In this document: positions 37,053-43,665 of the stretch, in pieces
Layout: the number at the start of each line of letters is the position of its first letter
How positions within the stretch are numbered: the first letter of the stretch is position 1
Source: JAWSVE01 sp050789445
Lineage (GTDB): Bacteria; Pseudomonadota; Gammaproteobacteria; Pseudomonadales; Cellvibrionaceae
Assembly: GCA_050789445.1 (NCBI GenBank)
Contig: JAILXR010000001.1
Span: 3,224,001-3,288,000, forward strand
Length of the DNA stretch: 64,000 nt
Direction: 5' to 3'
Translations under genes and position numbers: made by a program
The notes under the pieces: model-generated
Seen by the model: only the letters and a program-made list of their open reading frames with translations
What the model was told of the DNA's origin: nothing
Database searches by the model: none

Positions 37053-37394
37053 ATGACAGATCTCCCGAATTGTCCAAAATGTAGCTCTGAATTTACTTAT
37101 GAAGATGGATTGCTGTTGATCTGTCCAGAATGTGCTAATGAATGGCCAAAAGATGGGAAAGACGAATCGACTGATGATGAAAAAGTAATAAAAGACTCAA
37201 ACGGTAATGTGTTACAAGACGGTGATACCGTTACAGTTATCAAAGATTTAAAAGTGAAAGGATCGTCTTCCGTTGTAAAAGTAGGCACAAAAGTCAAAAA
37301 CATTCGTTTAGTGGATGGCGATCATGATATCGATTGTAAAATTGATGGCATTGGCGCAATGAAATTAAAATCTGAATTCGTCAAAAAAGCGTGA
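37053..37394 (+). CDS. yjdM: Zinc-ribbon protein YjdM (PhnA-like)
   Basis: A 113-residue protein with an N-terminal zinc ribbon (CPKCSSEFTYEDGLLLICPEC) in which four cysteines bind zinc. The C-terminal beta-barrel domain reads DSNGNVLQDGDTVTVIKDLK and VGTKVKNIRLVDGDHDIDC. It matches the YjdM family, formerly called PhnA, although phosphonoacetate hydrolysis is not its role. It is monocistronic, with its stop codon in a strong terminator. Confidence 0.9.
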   Translation: MTDLPNCPKCSSEFTYEDGLLLICPECANEWPKDGKDESTDDEKVIKDSNGNVLQDGDTVTVIKDLKVKGSSSVVKVGTKVKNIRLVDGDHDIDCKIDGIGAMKLKSEFVKKA

Positions 37395-37409
37395 TCATCA
37401 CGCTTTTTT
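37383..37409 (+). terminator. Terminator of yjdM
   Basis: The stem AAAAAAGCGTGA / TCACGCTTTTTT closes on a TCA loop. It is perfectly paired with a six-T tail inside the stem and contains the yjdM stop codon. The symmetric A and T runs allow it to work in both directions, which suits the convergent hopJ-type gene at 37440. Confidence 0.85.
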
Positions 37410-37439
37410 CTTTTTAAATAATACTTCATTGATCAACCA

Positions 37440-37784
37440 TTATTTTTTAGTAAGAGCTTCACCATCAAATGTAATACCTAGCCACCCATCTAGAATGAAA
37501 TTTCGAATGTTAGCATGATCATCACCATCAGGATTTTGAAGCACATCCTCTCGATAATATTTGCCGAAAAGCAATAAAGTTTCCATTTCGCTTAATGCAT
37601 TTAGTTGCGCAAAATAAAAAATCTTACACGAACCCTCATTAGTCCCTGATTCATTGACAACGTCACCATTTGTAAAGCGAGTAGGGGTGTAGCGATAATT
37701 CTCATTAATCACAGTCATCACATCTTGAAACTCTATTGATTCAGATTGCGCTCTCGCTAGTGTTAATAATTCAGTCATGCCCAT
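37440..37784 (-). CDS. HopJ-family protein
   Basis: A 114-residue protein of the HopJ family. FQDVMTVINENYRYTPTRF, NEGSCKIFYFAQLN and LFGKYYREDVLQNPDGDDH are the conserved blocks. HopJ was named as a Pseudomonas type III effector, but the family is widespread in non-pathogenic marine bacteria, where it is probably a cytosolic protein of unknown role. No secretion system genes lie nearby, so the effector label should not be taken literally. Confidence 0.85.
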   Translation of the reverse strand: MGMTELLTLARAQSESIEFQDVMTVINENYRYTPTRFTNGDVVNESGTNEGSCKIFYFAQLNALSEMETLLLFGKYYREDVLQNPDGDDHANIRNFILDGWLGITFDGEALTKK

Positions 37785-37910
37785 GGGTTTGTTTCTCTTT
37801 TGGTATTTTGTTTGTGTGTATTGATTTGTTTTGACGATTTTTTAGATCACGTGCGAATTTCAACTGTCAATATAAAAAGAAGGGGTTAAAGAAAAGTGTA
37901 TAAAAATAAT

Positions 37911-37940
37911 AAAAAAACAGCCTAATAAAAATATTAGACT
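37911..37940 (-). terminator. Minus-strand terminator after the PA1571-like gene
   Basis: On the minus strand AGTCTAATA and TATTAGGCT pair (one G-T wobble) around a TTTT loop and are followed by GTTTTTTT. It lies about 80 bp beyond the stop of the small gene at 38023, beyond the 14-bp tandem repeat. Confidence 0.65.
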
Positions 37941-37968
37941 GAAATTATAAATCAAAGAATTAACTATC

Positions 37969-38024
37969 AAGTATCTAGGTTTAAGTATCTAGGCTTAAGT
38001 CTCTAAGATTGAGTATCTAGGATT
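37969..38024. repeat. Four-copy 14-bp tandem repeat
   Basis: Four 14-bp units run head to tail: AAGTATCTAGGTTT, AAGTATCTAGGCTT, AAGTCTCTAAGATT and GAGTATCTAGGATT. The last overlaps the stop codon of the minus-strand small gene (38023-38025). The units differ at one to four positions. It sits between that gene and its terminator, so it would form part of the mRNA tail. Confidence 0.85.
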
Positions 38025-38220
38025 ACTTCTTATTTTTTTCTAGCATGTCATCAGTAATAATTTTATGGTGGCCTGTATGAGCTCCAATCGAGTGCAATTT
38101 CACCTCGTCCATTGATCGGCTCACCATCTCGTCAGTAATAGGGACTTCCTCACCTTTTTCATTGATAACAAAACCCAGTGGATTAGATGAGTCAGGTGAA
38201 TTTTTATTGTCCATTGCCAT
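38023..38220 (-). CDS. PA1571-like small protein
   Basis: A 65-residue protein. The core NPLGFVINEKGEEVPITDEM, then VSRSMDEV, resembles the Pseudomonas PA1571 family (a G-x-x-I-x-E-x-G-x-E-x-P-I-T-E-x-M pattern), which is of unknown function. I start at the ATG of MAMDNKNS (38220), because the GGGGGC just before it is a good ribosome site. An ATG four codons earlier lies inside that site. No signal or membrane segment is present. Confidence 0.6.
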   Translation of the reverse strand: MAMDNKNSPDSSNPLGFVINEKGEEVPITDEMVSRSMDEVKLHSIGAHTGHHKIITDDMLEKNKK

Positions 38221-38623
38221 TTTTGCCCCCATTATATTTAGCCCTCAACCGTAAACATCCTCGATTATAATTTCAAGAGTGTTTTATACATATTTACAAA
38301 AAATTGTTTCTGACACGCTATTGCACATGGGAAGGTAATAACGTGGTCATTTGGTAATTTCTAAGAAAGGATTTTCCAAAAAGATAACCTCTGGTTATTA
38401 ATCCCGATAAGACATTAAGAAAAAACAAGCCTCAGCGGTATTATCTGCCAGTTAATTAAGAATCTGAAAAAACTCAAATAAATTCAAACAGTTAAAGGGA
38501 CGTGTCGCGCCATTCTCTCGACATTATCCCGCTAAGACGGTTTAATGCTCAAAATCTGTAAGAAACCCGCTACGGCAGTGTAAATAGGTTTATACCGTTG
38601 CACCGTTTTAATTAGCGTTAAAT

Positions 38624-38793
38624 GTGTCTAGATATAGACACCAACCGAAATATGTAGCGTGGTCAGGTATAGACACCAAAATTAGAATTTGATGCCGGTG
38701 CCTATATGTAGACACTCCGAAATATGTAGCGTGGTCACATGTAGACACCAACTTCATATTTGGTAGAAAGAGTGTCTAGATCTGACCACGCTA
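38624..38793. repeat. Repeat cluster built on TAGCGTGGTCA-N4-TAGACACC
   Basis: The composite unit TAGCGTGGTCA-N4-TAGACACC occurs directly at 38655-38677 (spacer GGTA) and 38727-38749 (spacer CATG). It occurs once inverted at 38772-38793 (GTGTCTA-GATC-TGACCACGCTA). The first two copies extend leftward into an identical 21-bp segment (38645-38665 and 38717-38737). The second and third face each other as a 22-bp inverted repeat across 22 bases. A palindrome GTGTCTA-GATA-TAGACAC lies at 38624-38641, and an additional TAGACAC at 38709-38715. No transposase is present. It may be the terminal remnant of an insertion sequence, a MITE, or clustered protein-binding sites. Confidence 0.8.
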
Positions 38794-38804
38794 TCTATTA
38801 AACT

Positions 38805-38811
38805 GTTGTAC
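38805..38811 (+). repeat. 5' boundary (R' box) of integron cassette 1
   Basis: GTTGTAC is the exact reverse complement of GTACAAC at 40127-40133, the R'' box of the attC-like site behind the next gene. In integron cassettes the R' and R'' boxes are complementary in the excised circle, with the crossover after the G. On this reading cassette 1 runs from 38806 to 40176. The box by itself is short and would not be significant. Confidence 0.5.
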
Positions 38812-38848
38812 GGCCAAATTAAACAAGTGCCAATTTTAAGGAATGATT

Positions 38849-40156
38849 ATGAATGAAGAAATAGAGAATCTCTGCGAATCTTTAGATTCATTGGCCGAAG
38901 CAGTGGTAAAGGGGTGGAATGACAAACGAAATTTAAATGAGGCTTTTGGGTGGCATCATCCTGCGATAGACAGGATGGAATTGGCATACATGCCAAAGGC
39001 TTTGTCCGAAAAGATTCGAAACGCTAATCTTGAAGTTGATAATGAAGAATTTCTTGAGGTAGTAGATGGCATTCCCGATAAATTAGAGCGCTTGAAAAGT
39101 AGTACTTTACCTCAATTTTTTAGCGGGAATGGTCATCAGGCAATTCCTGCATATATTACGACGCTAAATTGGATATCTAGTGTAATAGAACCACATTTAT
39201 CATGGGTGATTTCAAATGATCCTAAAGCCATGCCTCCTGCAATTTCTCGTAGGATTAAAGGGCTTCAAGCAAAAATTGGCCAAATCGATATCGATCAAGA
39301 AAAGTTACTAAGTCAGATAAAATTAATAAACGAAGCAACAGAAACAGCAGAGTCTCTTCCTTCTGATTTAGAAGATTTAAAAATAGCTCGTAAAAAAGTT
39401 GATTCTATTGGTCAGGAGATCACAAAAACTTCAGCCAAAGTGTCTACTGCAAAAGAAGAGACCGATAAGTTATTAGCTTCAGTCAGAGAAAACAAAGTTG
39501 AAACTGATAAATTAGTAGAAAATTGCGAGGAAGCATACCGAATAACAACAAGCAAAGGCTTGGCTGGGGCTTTTGATCTAAGGGCGAAGCAATTAGCTAA
39601 ATCTATGTGGGTTTGGGTTTTTGGATTGCTTTGTGCACTAGGAGCGGCGTGGTATGTCGGCGCTCAGAGAATAGAAATACTTACAGGCTCATTATCCGAC
39701 CCAGACCCCAAATGGGGGATGGTATTAATGCATTCTCTTCTAGCTATAGTCAGCCTCGGTGTGCCACTGTGGTTTGCCTGGCTTTCAACCAAACAAATCG
39801 GTCAGCGATTCAAGCTTACTGAAGACTATGGTTTCAAAGCCTCAGTCGCAAAAGCATATGAAGGTTATAGAAAAGAAGCAGCTCGCATTGATAAAAAATT
39901 AGAAGCGAGGTTATTTGAATCTGCTTTGAGCCGAGTGGAAGAGGCTCCTTTAAGATTCGTGGATGATTCATCTCACGGAACTCCTTGGCATGAACTGGCC
40001 GAATCGAGTGGCTTTAAAGAAGCTTTAAAAAACATACCTGAATTTCGGGATAAAGTTTTTGGTCTTGCTAACAACGCTATCAGTCGTAGTAAGCCCAGTA
40101 GTAAAACTAAAGATGAAGACGAAGCCGTACAACAAGTGCAGTCAGCGGACTCGTAA
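38849..40156 (+). CDS. Coiled-coil membrane protein, cassette-borne
   Basis: A 435-residue protein of no family that I recognise. Residues 1-160 are soluble. A coiled coil rich in Lys/Glu/Ser repeats spans about 165-230 (KVSTAKEETDKLLASVREN). Two membrane helices lie at about 252-272 (VWVFGLLCALGAAWYV) and 290-315, and a cytosolic C-terminal domain follows (LTEDYGFKASVAKAYEGYRK, RVEEAPLRFVD). I start at ATG 38849, which is 6 bp behind AAGGA. An ATG at 38843 touches that site. The stop codon lies inside an attC-like site, so I infer an integron gene cassette. Membrane plus coiled-coil designs of this sort occur among defence effectors, but nothing here proves that. Confidence 0.85.
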   Translation: MNEEIENLCESLDSLAEAVVKGWNDKRNLNEAFGWHHPAIDRMELAYMPKALSEKIRNANLEVDNEEFLEVVDGIPDKLERLKSSTLPQFFSGNGHQAIPAYITTLNWISSVIEPHLSWVISNDPKAMPPAISRRIKGLQAKIGQIDIDQEKLLSQIKLINEATETAESLPSDLEDLKIARKKVDSIGQEITKTSAKVSTAKEETDKLLASVRENKVETDKLVENCEEAYRITTSKGLAGAFDLRAKQLAKSMWVWVFGLLCALGAAWYVGAQRIEILTGSLSDPDPKWGMVLMHSLLAIVSLGVPLWFAWLSTKQIGQRFKLTEDYGFKASVAKAYEGYRKEAARIDKKLEARLFESALSRVEEAPLRFVDDSSHGTPWHELAESSGFKEALKNIPEFRDKVFGLANNAISRSKPSSKTKDEDEAVQQVQSADS

Positions 40157-40182
40157 ACTCGCCGCTGCTGCAAGCGTTAGGC
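40127..40182 (+). repeat. attC-like site 1 (56 bp)
   Basis: R'' is GTACAAC (40127-40133) and R' is GTTAGGC (40176-40182, matching GTTRRRY). Between them GCAGTCAGCGG pairs with CCGCTGCTGC, leaving one unpaired T on the R'' side, around a 13-base loop. A single extrahelical base in the stem is the hallmark of attC. The 56-bp length is at the short end of known sites. It contains the stop codon of the preceding gene and lies 20 bp before the next start. Confidence 0.75.
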
Positions 40183-40202
40183 AAATTGTGTGGAAATGTA
40201 TC

Positions 40203-40706
40203 ATGGTAATGAAGAGATGGTTTCTTAAGCTCGCGATAGGACTGGTTCTGATAACTAGTGTGTGCCATGTTTCAAGCGCCGATCCGAAATCAGAACACAT
40301 TGTTATTGCGGAGCGTTATTTTCGTGGAGTTTATACTTCTGATCTATCTGTTGTTGATGATTTGGTCGCTGAAGATATCACGGTGAGCTACCCAATCTTT
40401 GAGAGTCTATTTGGCTCGCCCACTCTCCAAGGTCGCGAAGCGGTTAGAAGTTTAGTTACTTGGTTCGAACAACGATGGGCAGACACGCAGATCGAATTCA
40501 TCGAGACTGTTTCGGAGGGAGACAGAGTGGTTTTAATGTGGAGCTTGCGAGCACGATATATTGTTCCATTGGAGCGAGATCAGCAAGCCATTAATCCAGA
40601 ACATATCTGGAGTGGTATAAGTCTATTTCGGTTTGACAATGCTGGGAAGATTGTCGAGGAGATTGGTTACGAGAGTAAGCCTCGGCCCACTCAAATTGAG
40701 AAGTGA
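40203..40706 (+). CDS. Exported SnoaL/NTF2-like protein, cassette-borne
   Basis: A 167-residue protein with a signal peptide (MVMKRWFLKLAIGLVLITSV, cleavage near SSA-DPK) and an NTF2/SnoaL-like fold: HIVIAERYFRGVYTSDLSVV, FGSPTLQGREAVRSLVTWF and GDRVVLMWSLRARY. Such folds bind or isomerise small molecules, and the ligand here is unknown. I start at ATG 40203 with GGA nearby. The longer open frame back to 40059 reads through the previous gene and the attC site, so I reject that start. It lies 20 bp after attC-like site 1 and its stop is 1 bp before site 2. It is the clearest cassette of the cluster. Confidence 0.85.
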   Translation: MVMKRWFLKLAIGLVLITSVCHVSSADPKSEHIVIAERYFRGVYTSDLSVVDDLVAEDITVSYPIFESLFGSPTLQGREAVRSLVTWFEQRWADTQIEFIETVSEGDRVVLMWSLRARYIVPLERDQQAINPEHIWSGISLFRFDNAGKIVEEIGYESKPRPTQIEK

Positions 40707-40707
40707 T

Positions 40708-40767
40708 GCCTAACAAAAACATCAAAAAACGACGCCAAAAGCAGCGCGTTTTATGTAGGCGTTCAGG
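40708..40767 (+). repeat. attC-like site 2 (60 bp)
   Basis: R'' is GCCTAAC (40708-40714), the exact reverse complement of the R' box GTTAGGC at 40176-40182, the upstream boundary of the same cassette. The stem AAAACGACGC pairs with GCGCGTTTT with one unpaired A, extended by ACAT/ATGT. The R' box is degenerate (GTTCAGG), keeping the GTT triplet only. The complementarity to its own cassette's 5' end is strong support. Confidence 0.72.
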
Positions 40768-40962
40768 GTGTAGAAAAATAGAATTTAAAAAAATGATTTA
40801 ATTATTTTTGCATGGAGAGTGCGATTATATTTTTAAAGTGGCATTTTCCAAAGAATTCACGTAGCAACTCCTTTTTTTTAAAAAACAAATAATTATACTC
40901 ATGTGGCAATGATTTTAATCTTCCTACACCCTCGTTATGCATAAAATCGAGAATTCGAATAT
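40768..40962 (+). other. Gap with a second R' box (GTTATGC)
   Basis: About 195 bp without a gene. Near its right end GTTATGC (40934-40940) is the exact reverse complement of GCATAAC at 41291-41297, the R'' box behind the next gene. So cassette 3 would start at 40935, leaving 40762-40934 as an ORF-less piece. I could not find the left half of the site that should precede 40934, so it is degraded or too divergent to see. Confidence 0.5.
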
Positions 40963-41286
40963 ATGTTAGATATTACAGAAGCCGACTGGAAAATATTTAA
41001 ATCGATTCGGGAGCAAGCGATAGAAACGTATTGCGAACGATGCTTAGCCGAATACCAAGAAATTATTGATAGAGATGAATCGGCTCACAATAGGTACCTC
41101 CTAATGTATCGTGTTGTCGAAAATTTAGATAAGAAAATGGAGCTAATTTTTCGGCACCTAAGTCGTTCAAAAGCCATATTGGAGCTTATAGCTATAAGAG
41201 GTGAAAAGCTTGCGGATGAAACGCTTGTTTCTAAGCTATCACCAGAATTGCAAGAAAGAACAGATCCTGAAAATAGAAAATGGTAA
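40963..41286 (+). CDS. Conserved hypothetical helical protein, cassette-borne
   Basis: A 107-residue, mostly helical soluble protein that opens MLDITEADWKIFKSIREQAI and contains ETYCERCLAEYQEII and LLMYRVVENLDKKMELIFRH. Similar small proteins are widespread hypotheticals, sometimes mislabelled as peptide transporter components. I cannot assign a function. The start is 22 bp after the R' box at 40934 and its stop is 4 bp before the next R'' box, as for a cassette gene. There is no clear ribosome site. Confidence 0.75.
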   Translation: MLDITEADWKIFKSIREQAIETYCERCLAEYQEIIDRDESAHNRYLLMYRVVENLDKKMELIFRHLSRSKAILELIAIRGEKLADETLVSKLSPELQERTDPENRKW

Positions 41287-41290
41287 AAAT

Positions 41291-41362
41291 GCATAACAAA
41301 CACGCGCAGTGTGCCACAAAAGTGGTGCAAGTCTAGATCGTTAACGCGGCGCTGAGTTGAGC
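41291..41362 (+). repeat. attC-like site 3 (72 bp)
   Basis: R'' is GCATAAC (41291-41297) and R' is GTTGAGC (41356-41362, a full GTTRRRY match). CGCGC near R'' pairs with GCGGCG near R' with one unpaired base, and an inner hairpin CCAC-AAAA-GTGG forms part of the variable loop. The pairing is less clean than in sites 1 and 2. The R'' box exactly complements the box at 40934-40940 upstream of the same gene. Confidence 0.6.
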
Positions 41363-41384
41363 GCTCAATTCCTCTGGAGAGAAA

Positions 41385-41690
41385 GTGAATAAATCCACGA
41401 TCATCGTAGAAGGGACTTTTCAAAGTGGTTATGAAGAGTTTTTTCCTGAGTACTCTAAACGAGTACGAGATTATCTTGTTAAACATGATGGTGAAGTTAT
41501 CCGCCGACAAGGTATAGAGAAAACTCTTTATGGTGATTCAACACCAGACTTAATTATGGTGATAGATTTCCCTAGTAAAGAAATCGCAGAGAGTATTTTC
41601 TTTAAGCAAGAATATTTGGATATCATCCCTCTAAGAGATAAGATCTTTAAGCAATTTAAAATGTATTTAGCACCGTATGACGAAATCTAA
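41385..41690 (+). CDS. DUF1330-family protein, cassette-borne
   Basis: A 101-residue protein with the dimeric alpha-beta barrel fold of the DUF1330 family: FFPEYSKRVRDYLVKHDGEV, then DLIMVIDFPSKEIAESIFF and QEYLDIIPLRDK. Its function is unknown, and the family is often stress-related. Translation starts at GTG 41385, five bases after GGAG. The gene begins 22 bp after attC-like site 3. Its stop codon TAA is part of ATCTAAC (41685-41691), an R''-like box. Confidence 0.82.
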   Translation: MNKSTIIVEGTFQSGYEEFFPEYSKRVRDYLVKHDGEVIRRQGIEKTLYGDSTPDLIMVIDFPSKEIAESIFFKQEYLDIIPLRDKIFKQFKMYLAPYDEI

Positions 41691-41705
41691 CAAGTTGTTG
41701 TATCG
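41685..41705 (+). repeat. Possible attC left half-site
   Basis: ATCTAAC (RYYYAAC) overlaps the stop of the DUF1330 gene and continues AAGTTGTTGTATCGGG, a spacing and sequence style common at the left end of attC sites. I find neither a matching right half nor a GTTAGAT box, and its R'' does not complement the boundary GTTGAGC upstream of this gene. I read it as a truncated or recombined site at the end of the array. Confidence 0.35.
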
Positions 41706-41830
41706 GGCTCGTCACTTTAAAGGACAGTAAGTTACTCATCTGCTATAGGGGTGCTCAATGTGATTGAAAATTATATGGCTATACCGAAATAAATTAGAAT
41801 TTTCATGATGCTACAATCATCGATGCGACT

Positions 41831-42112
41831 GTGCCAAAAAATAGAACAGTGGTATTCGATATTGAATTATACGAAATCTTTTACCCCAATAAACCTGTTG
41901 TTCAATTGATAGTTAGCGGAATTTTTAACGCGGAAAAGTTGAGCGCACTTGCGCAGAGTATGATCGATGACCCATGTGAAGATAAATGGCTGGGGTATCG
42001 TACAAATACACTTTACTATGACGAAAAAAGCCAATCTTCAGAAGAAAATCTTTATCTGTATTTTGATGTTGAGCGCAATAAGCCAGTTAAAATTCATTGT
42101 AATTACAAATAA
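41831..42112 (+). CDS. Hypothetical protein, possibly 5'-truncated
   Basis: A 93-residue frame from a GTG codon; the frame stays open upstream to 41798 without an ATG, so its start is uncertain or lost. The sequence NRTVVFDIELYEIFYPNKPV, then VSGIFNAEKLSALAQSMIDD and ENLYLYFDVERNKPVKIH, looks like a real soluble protein, with alternating strands and balanced composition. I recognise no family. It follows the attC half-site and has no attC-like site behind it, so it may be a damaged last cassette. Confidence 0.5.
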   Translation: MPKNRTVVFDIELYEIFYPNKPVVQLIVSGIFNAEKLSALAQSMIDDPCEDKWLGYRTNTLYYDEKSQSSEENLYLYFDVERNKPVKIHCNYK

Positions 42113-42271
42113 CATGTAGATTTTTCTGCAGGCTCGTTGTGTACCTTTCGATAAAACTACTTCTCCAAGTACTGAAATTTTAAGTGATCTGAACCCTTAA
42201 AATTTTTCATGATATTATTCTGAGCTAGTCGCGTATCGATTCCAATATAGATTTTATATGAGCGGCTGAGA

Positions 42272-43579
42272 CTAGGCGCTTGGCTTTTTCTTTTTCATGA
42301 GTGGTTTGTCAGGATCTATTTTTGTTTTATTCGGTTTTGTTTTTGGCTTGTTGCGTGATGCCGTTTTTGTTTTTGTACTATCTTTCTTTTTACCTTTAAT
42401 TCCTGCGGCCTTACCTGAATTTTTTAATTTCTTTGGGCCTTTGTAATTTGCTTTTAATCCTTGAACTCCCGCTCGTTCAAAACGAATTTTTAGATAACGC
42501 TCGATGCTGGACATTAGATTCCATTCACTGGCTTCTACCAGAGTGAGTGCTTTTCCGTTTTGGCCTGCTCTACCGGTTCTGCCGACTCGATGAACATGTT
42601 CGTCTCCGGAGTGAGCAACATTGAAGTTGATAACGAGATCCACATCTGGGATATCTAAGCCTCTGGCGGCTACGTCTGTAGCGACCAAAACTTGAAGTTT
42701 GTTGTCTCTGTATTGATTCAATACTTGCTTTCTATCACTTTGAGAGAGTTCGCCGTGGATGTATCCTGTGCGCAATTTTTTTGATCGAAGTAAGTTACTC
42801 AGTTGTTGACTTTGTGCGCGAGTATTTGAAAAAACAATGATTTTTTTAGTCGTGTCTTCACTGCACAATGCAATGAGTAATTTTTCTTTGTGCTTTGTAT
42901 CGTCTGATAAAATAATCTGCTGAGTAATAAGATCGTGTCTTTCTTGTTGGTTATCAATTTCTATTCGAATGGGCTTTCTCAGAATGCCATCTATGCTTGA
43001 CATTCCTTTGTGTTGAAGTGTTGCGGAAAATAATAAATTTTGCCGTTTAGGGTTGCAGGCGTTGGCAATGGCATTCATATCAATAGCGAAGCCCATGTCC
43101 AGCATGCGATCTGCTTCATCTAAAACCAGAATTTCTAAATCTTTAAAATCAGTAGTGCCTTTTGTGATGTGTTCTACTAGTCGACCGGGGGTGGCAATAA
43201 GGACTTCGGGGTTTTTTCTAACAGCGGCAATTTGGTATTTGAAAGCTTCACCGCCAATGATAAGACTGGATTTAATATGAGTGAAAGCGGCCAGTTGTTT
43301 AAAGACTTTTTGGATTTGCAGTGCGAGTTCTCGCGTTGGTAAAAGTATTAACGCCCTTGTTCCGGTATTAGGAGAATCTGATTCAAGCAGTTTTTGCAAA
43401 ATAGGCAAAATAAAAGCAGCGGTTTTGCCTGTGCCTGTATTTGCAGATACCATCAAATCTTCACCCGCCATTACTTTTGGGATGGTTTGAGCTTGAACTT
43501 CGGTGGCATTTTCGAAGCCAAGCTTGTTAACGGCTTTCAAAAGATTGCCTTGTAAAGAGAGTTCTGTAAATAAAGTCAA
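42272..43579 (-). CDS. DEAD-box RNA helicase
   Basis: A 435-residue ATP-dependent RNA helicase. All core motifs are present: Q motif (GFENATEVQAQTIP), motif I (SANTGTGKTA), Ia (PTRELALQ), DEAD (VLDEADRMLDMGF), SAT, IV-VI (VLVATDVAARGLDIPDV, HRVGRTGRAG). A lysine-rich tail of about 60 residues (GIKGKKKDSTKTK) resembles that of SrmB/RhlE-type helicases, which help ribosome assembly or mRNA decay. The closest subfamily cannot be decided by eye. It is divergent from modA. Confidence 0.93.
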   Translation of the reverse strand: MTLFTELSLQGNLLKAVNKLGFENATEVQAQTIPKVMAGEDLMVSANTGTGKTAAFILPILQKLLESDSPNTGTRALILLPTRELALQIQKVFKQLAAFTHIKSSLIIGGEAFKYQIAAVRKNPEVLIATPGRLVEHITKGTTDFKDLEILVLDEADRMLDMGFAIDMNAIANACNPKRQNLLFSATLQHKGMSSIDGILRKPIRIEIDNQQERHDLITQQIILSDDTKHKEKLLIALCSEDTTKKIIVFSNTRAQSQQLSNLLRSKKLRTGYIHGELSQSDRKQVLNQYRDNKLQVLVATDVAARGLDIPDVDLVINFNVAHSGDEHVHRVGRTGRAGQNGKALTLVEASEWNLMSSIERYLKIRFERAGVQGLKANYKGPKKLKNSGKAAGIKGKKKDSTKTKTASRNKPKTKPNKTKIDPDKPLMKKKKPSA

Positions 43580-43665
43580 AGTAGTCTGTCCATCAGATCG
43601 ATAATTTCCTATTATGCCTGTAAATAATCAATCCATCTAACAGTTAAATGGAAGTGTGGGAATAC

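Larger units (their letters stand above)
38221..38848. other. Gene-free region before the cassette cluster
   Basis: About 600 bp with no supportable gene on either strand. The left part shows no clear structure. The right part (38624-38811) contains a repeat cluster and the 5' boundary box of the first cassette, listed separately. A weak symmetric element, GTGTAAA-TAGG-TTTATAC at 38577-38594, and GCGTTAAAT at 38615-38623 could be remnants of a further recombination site, but I cannot show it. Confidence 0.5.

Noticed and set aside
37440..37784. Type III secretion effector (HopJ)
   Set aside because: The family name is historical; no secretion genes are present and family members are common in non-pathogens.
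37969..38024. CRISPR array
   Set aside because: The units are contiguous 14-mers without spacers, and no cas genes are near.
38624..38793. CRISPR-like repeats near the cassettes
   Set aside because: Repeats are few, irregularly spaced and in both orientations.
40059..40202. N-terminal extension of the SnoaL-like gene
   Set aside because: This reads the preceding gene and attC-like site in a shifted frame; composition is unlike the protein, and ATG 40203 gives a clean signal peptide.
43580..43665. ModE operator upstream of modA
   Set aside because: No match to the paired TATA-type ModE consensus was found.
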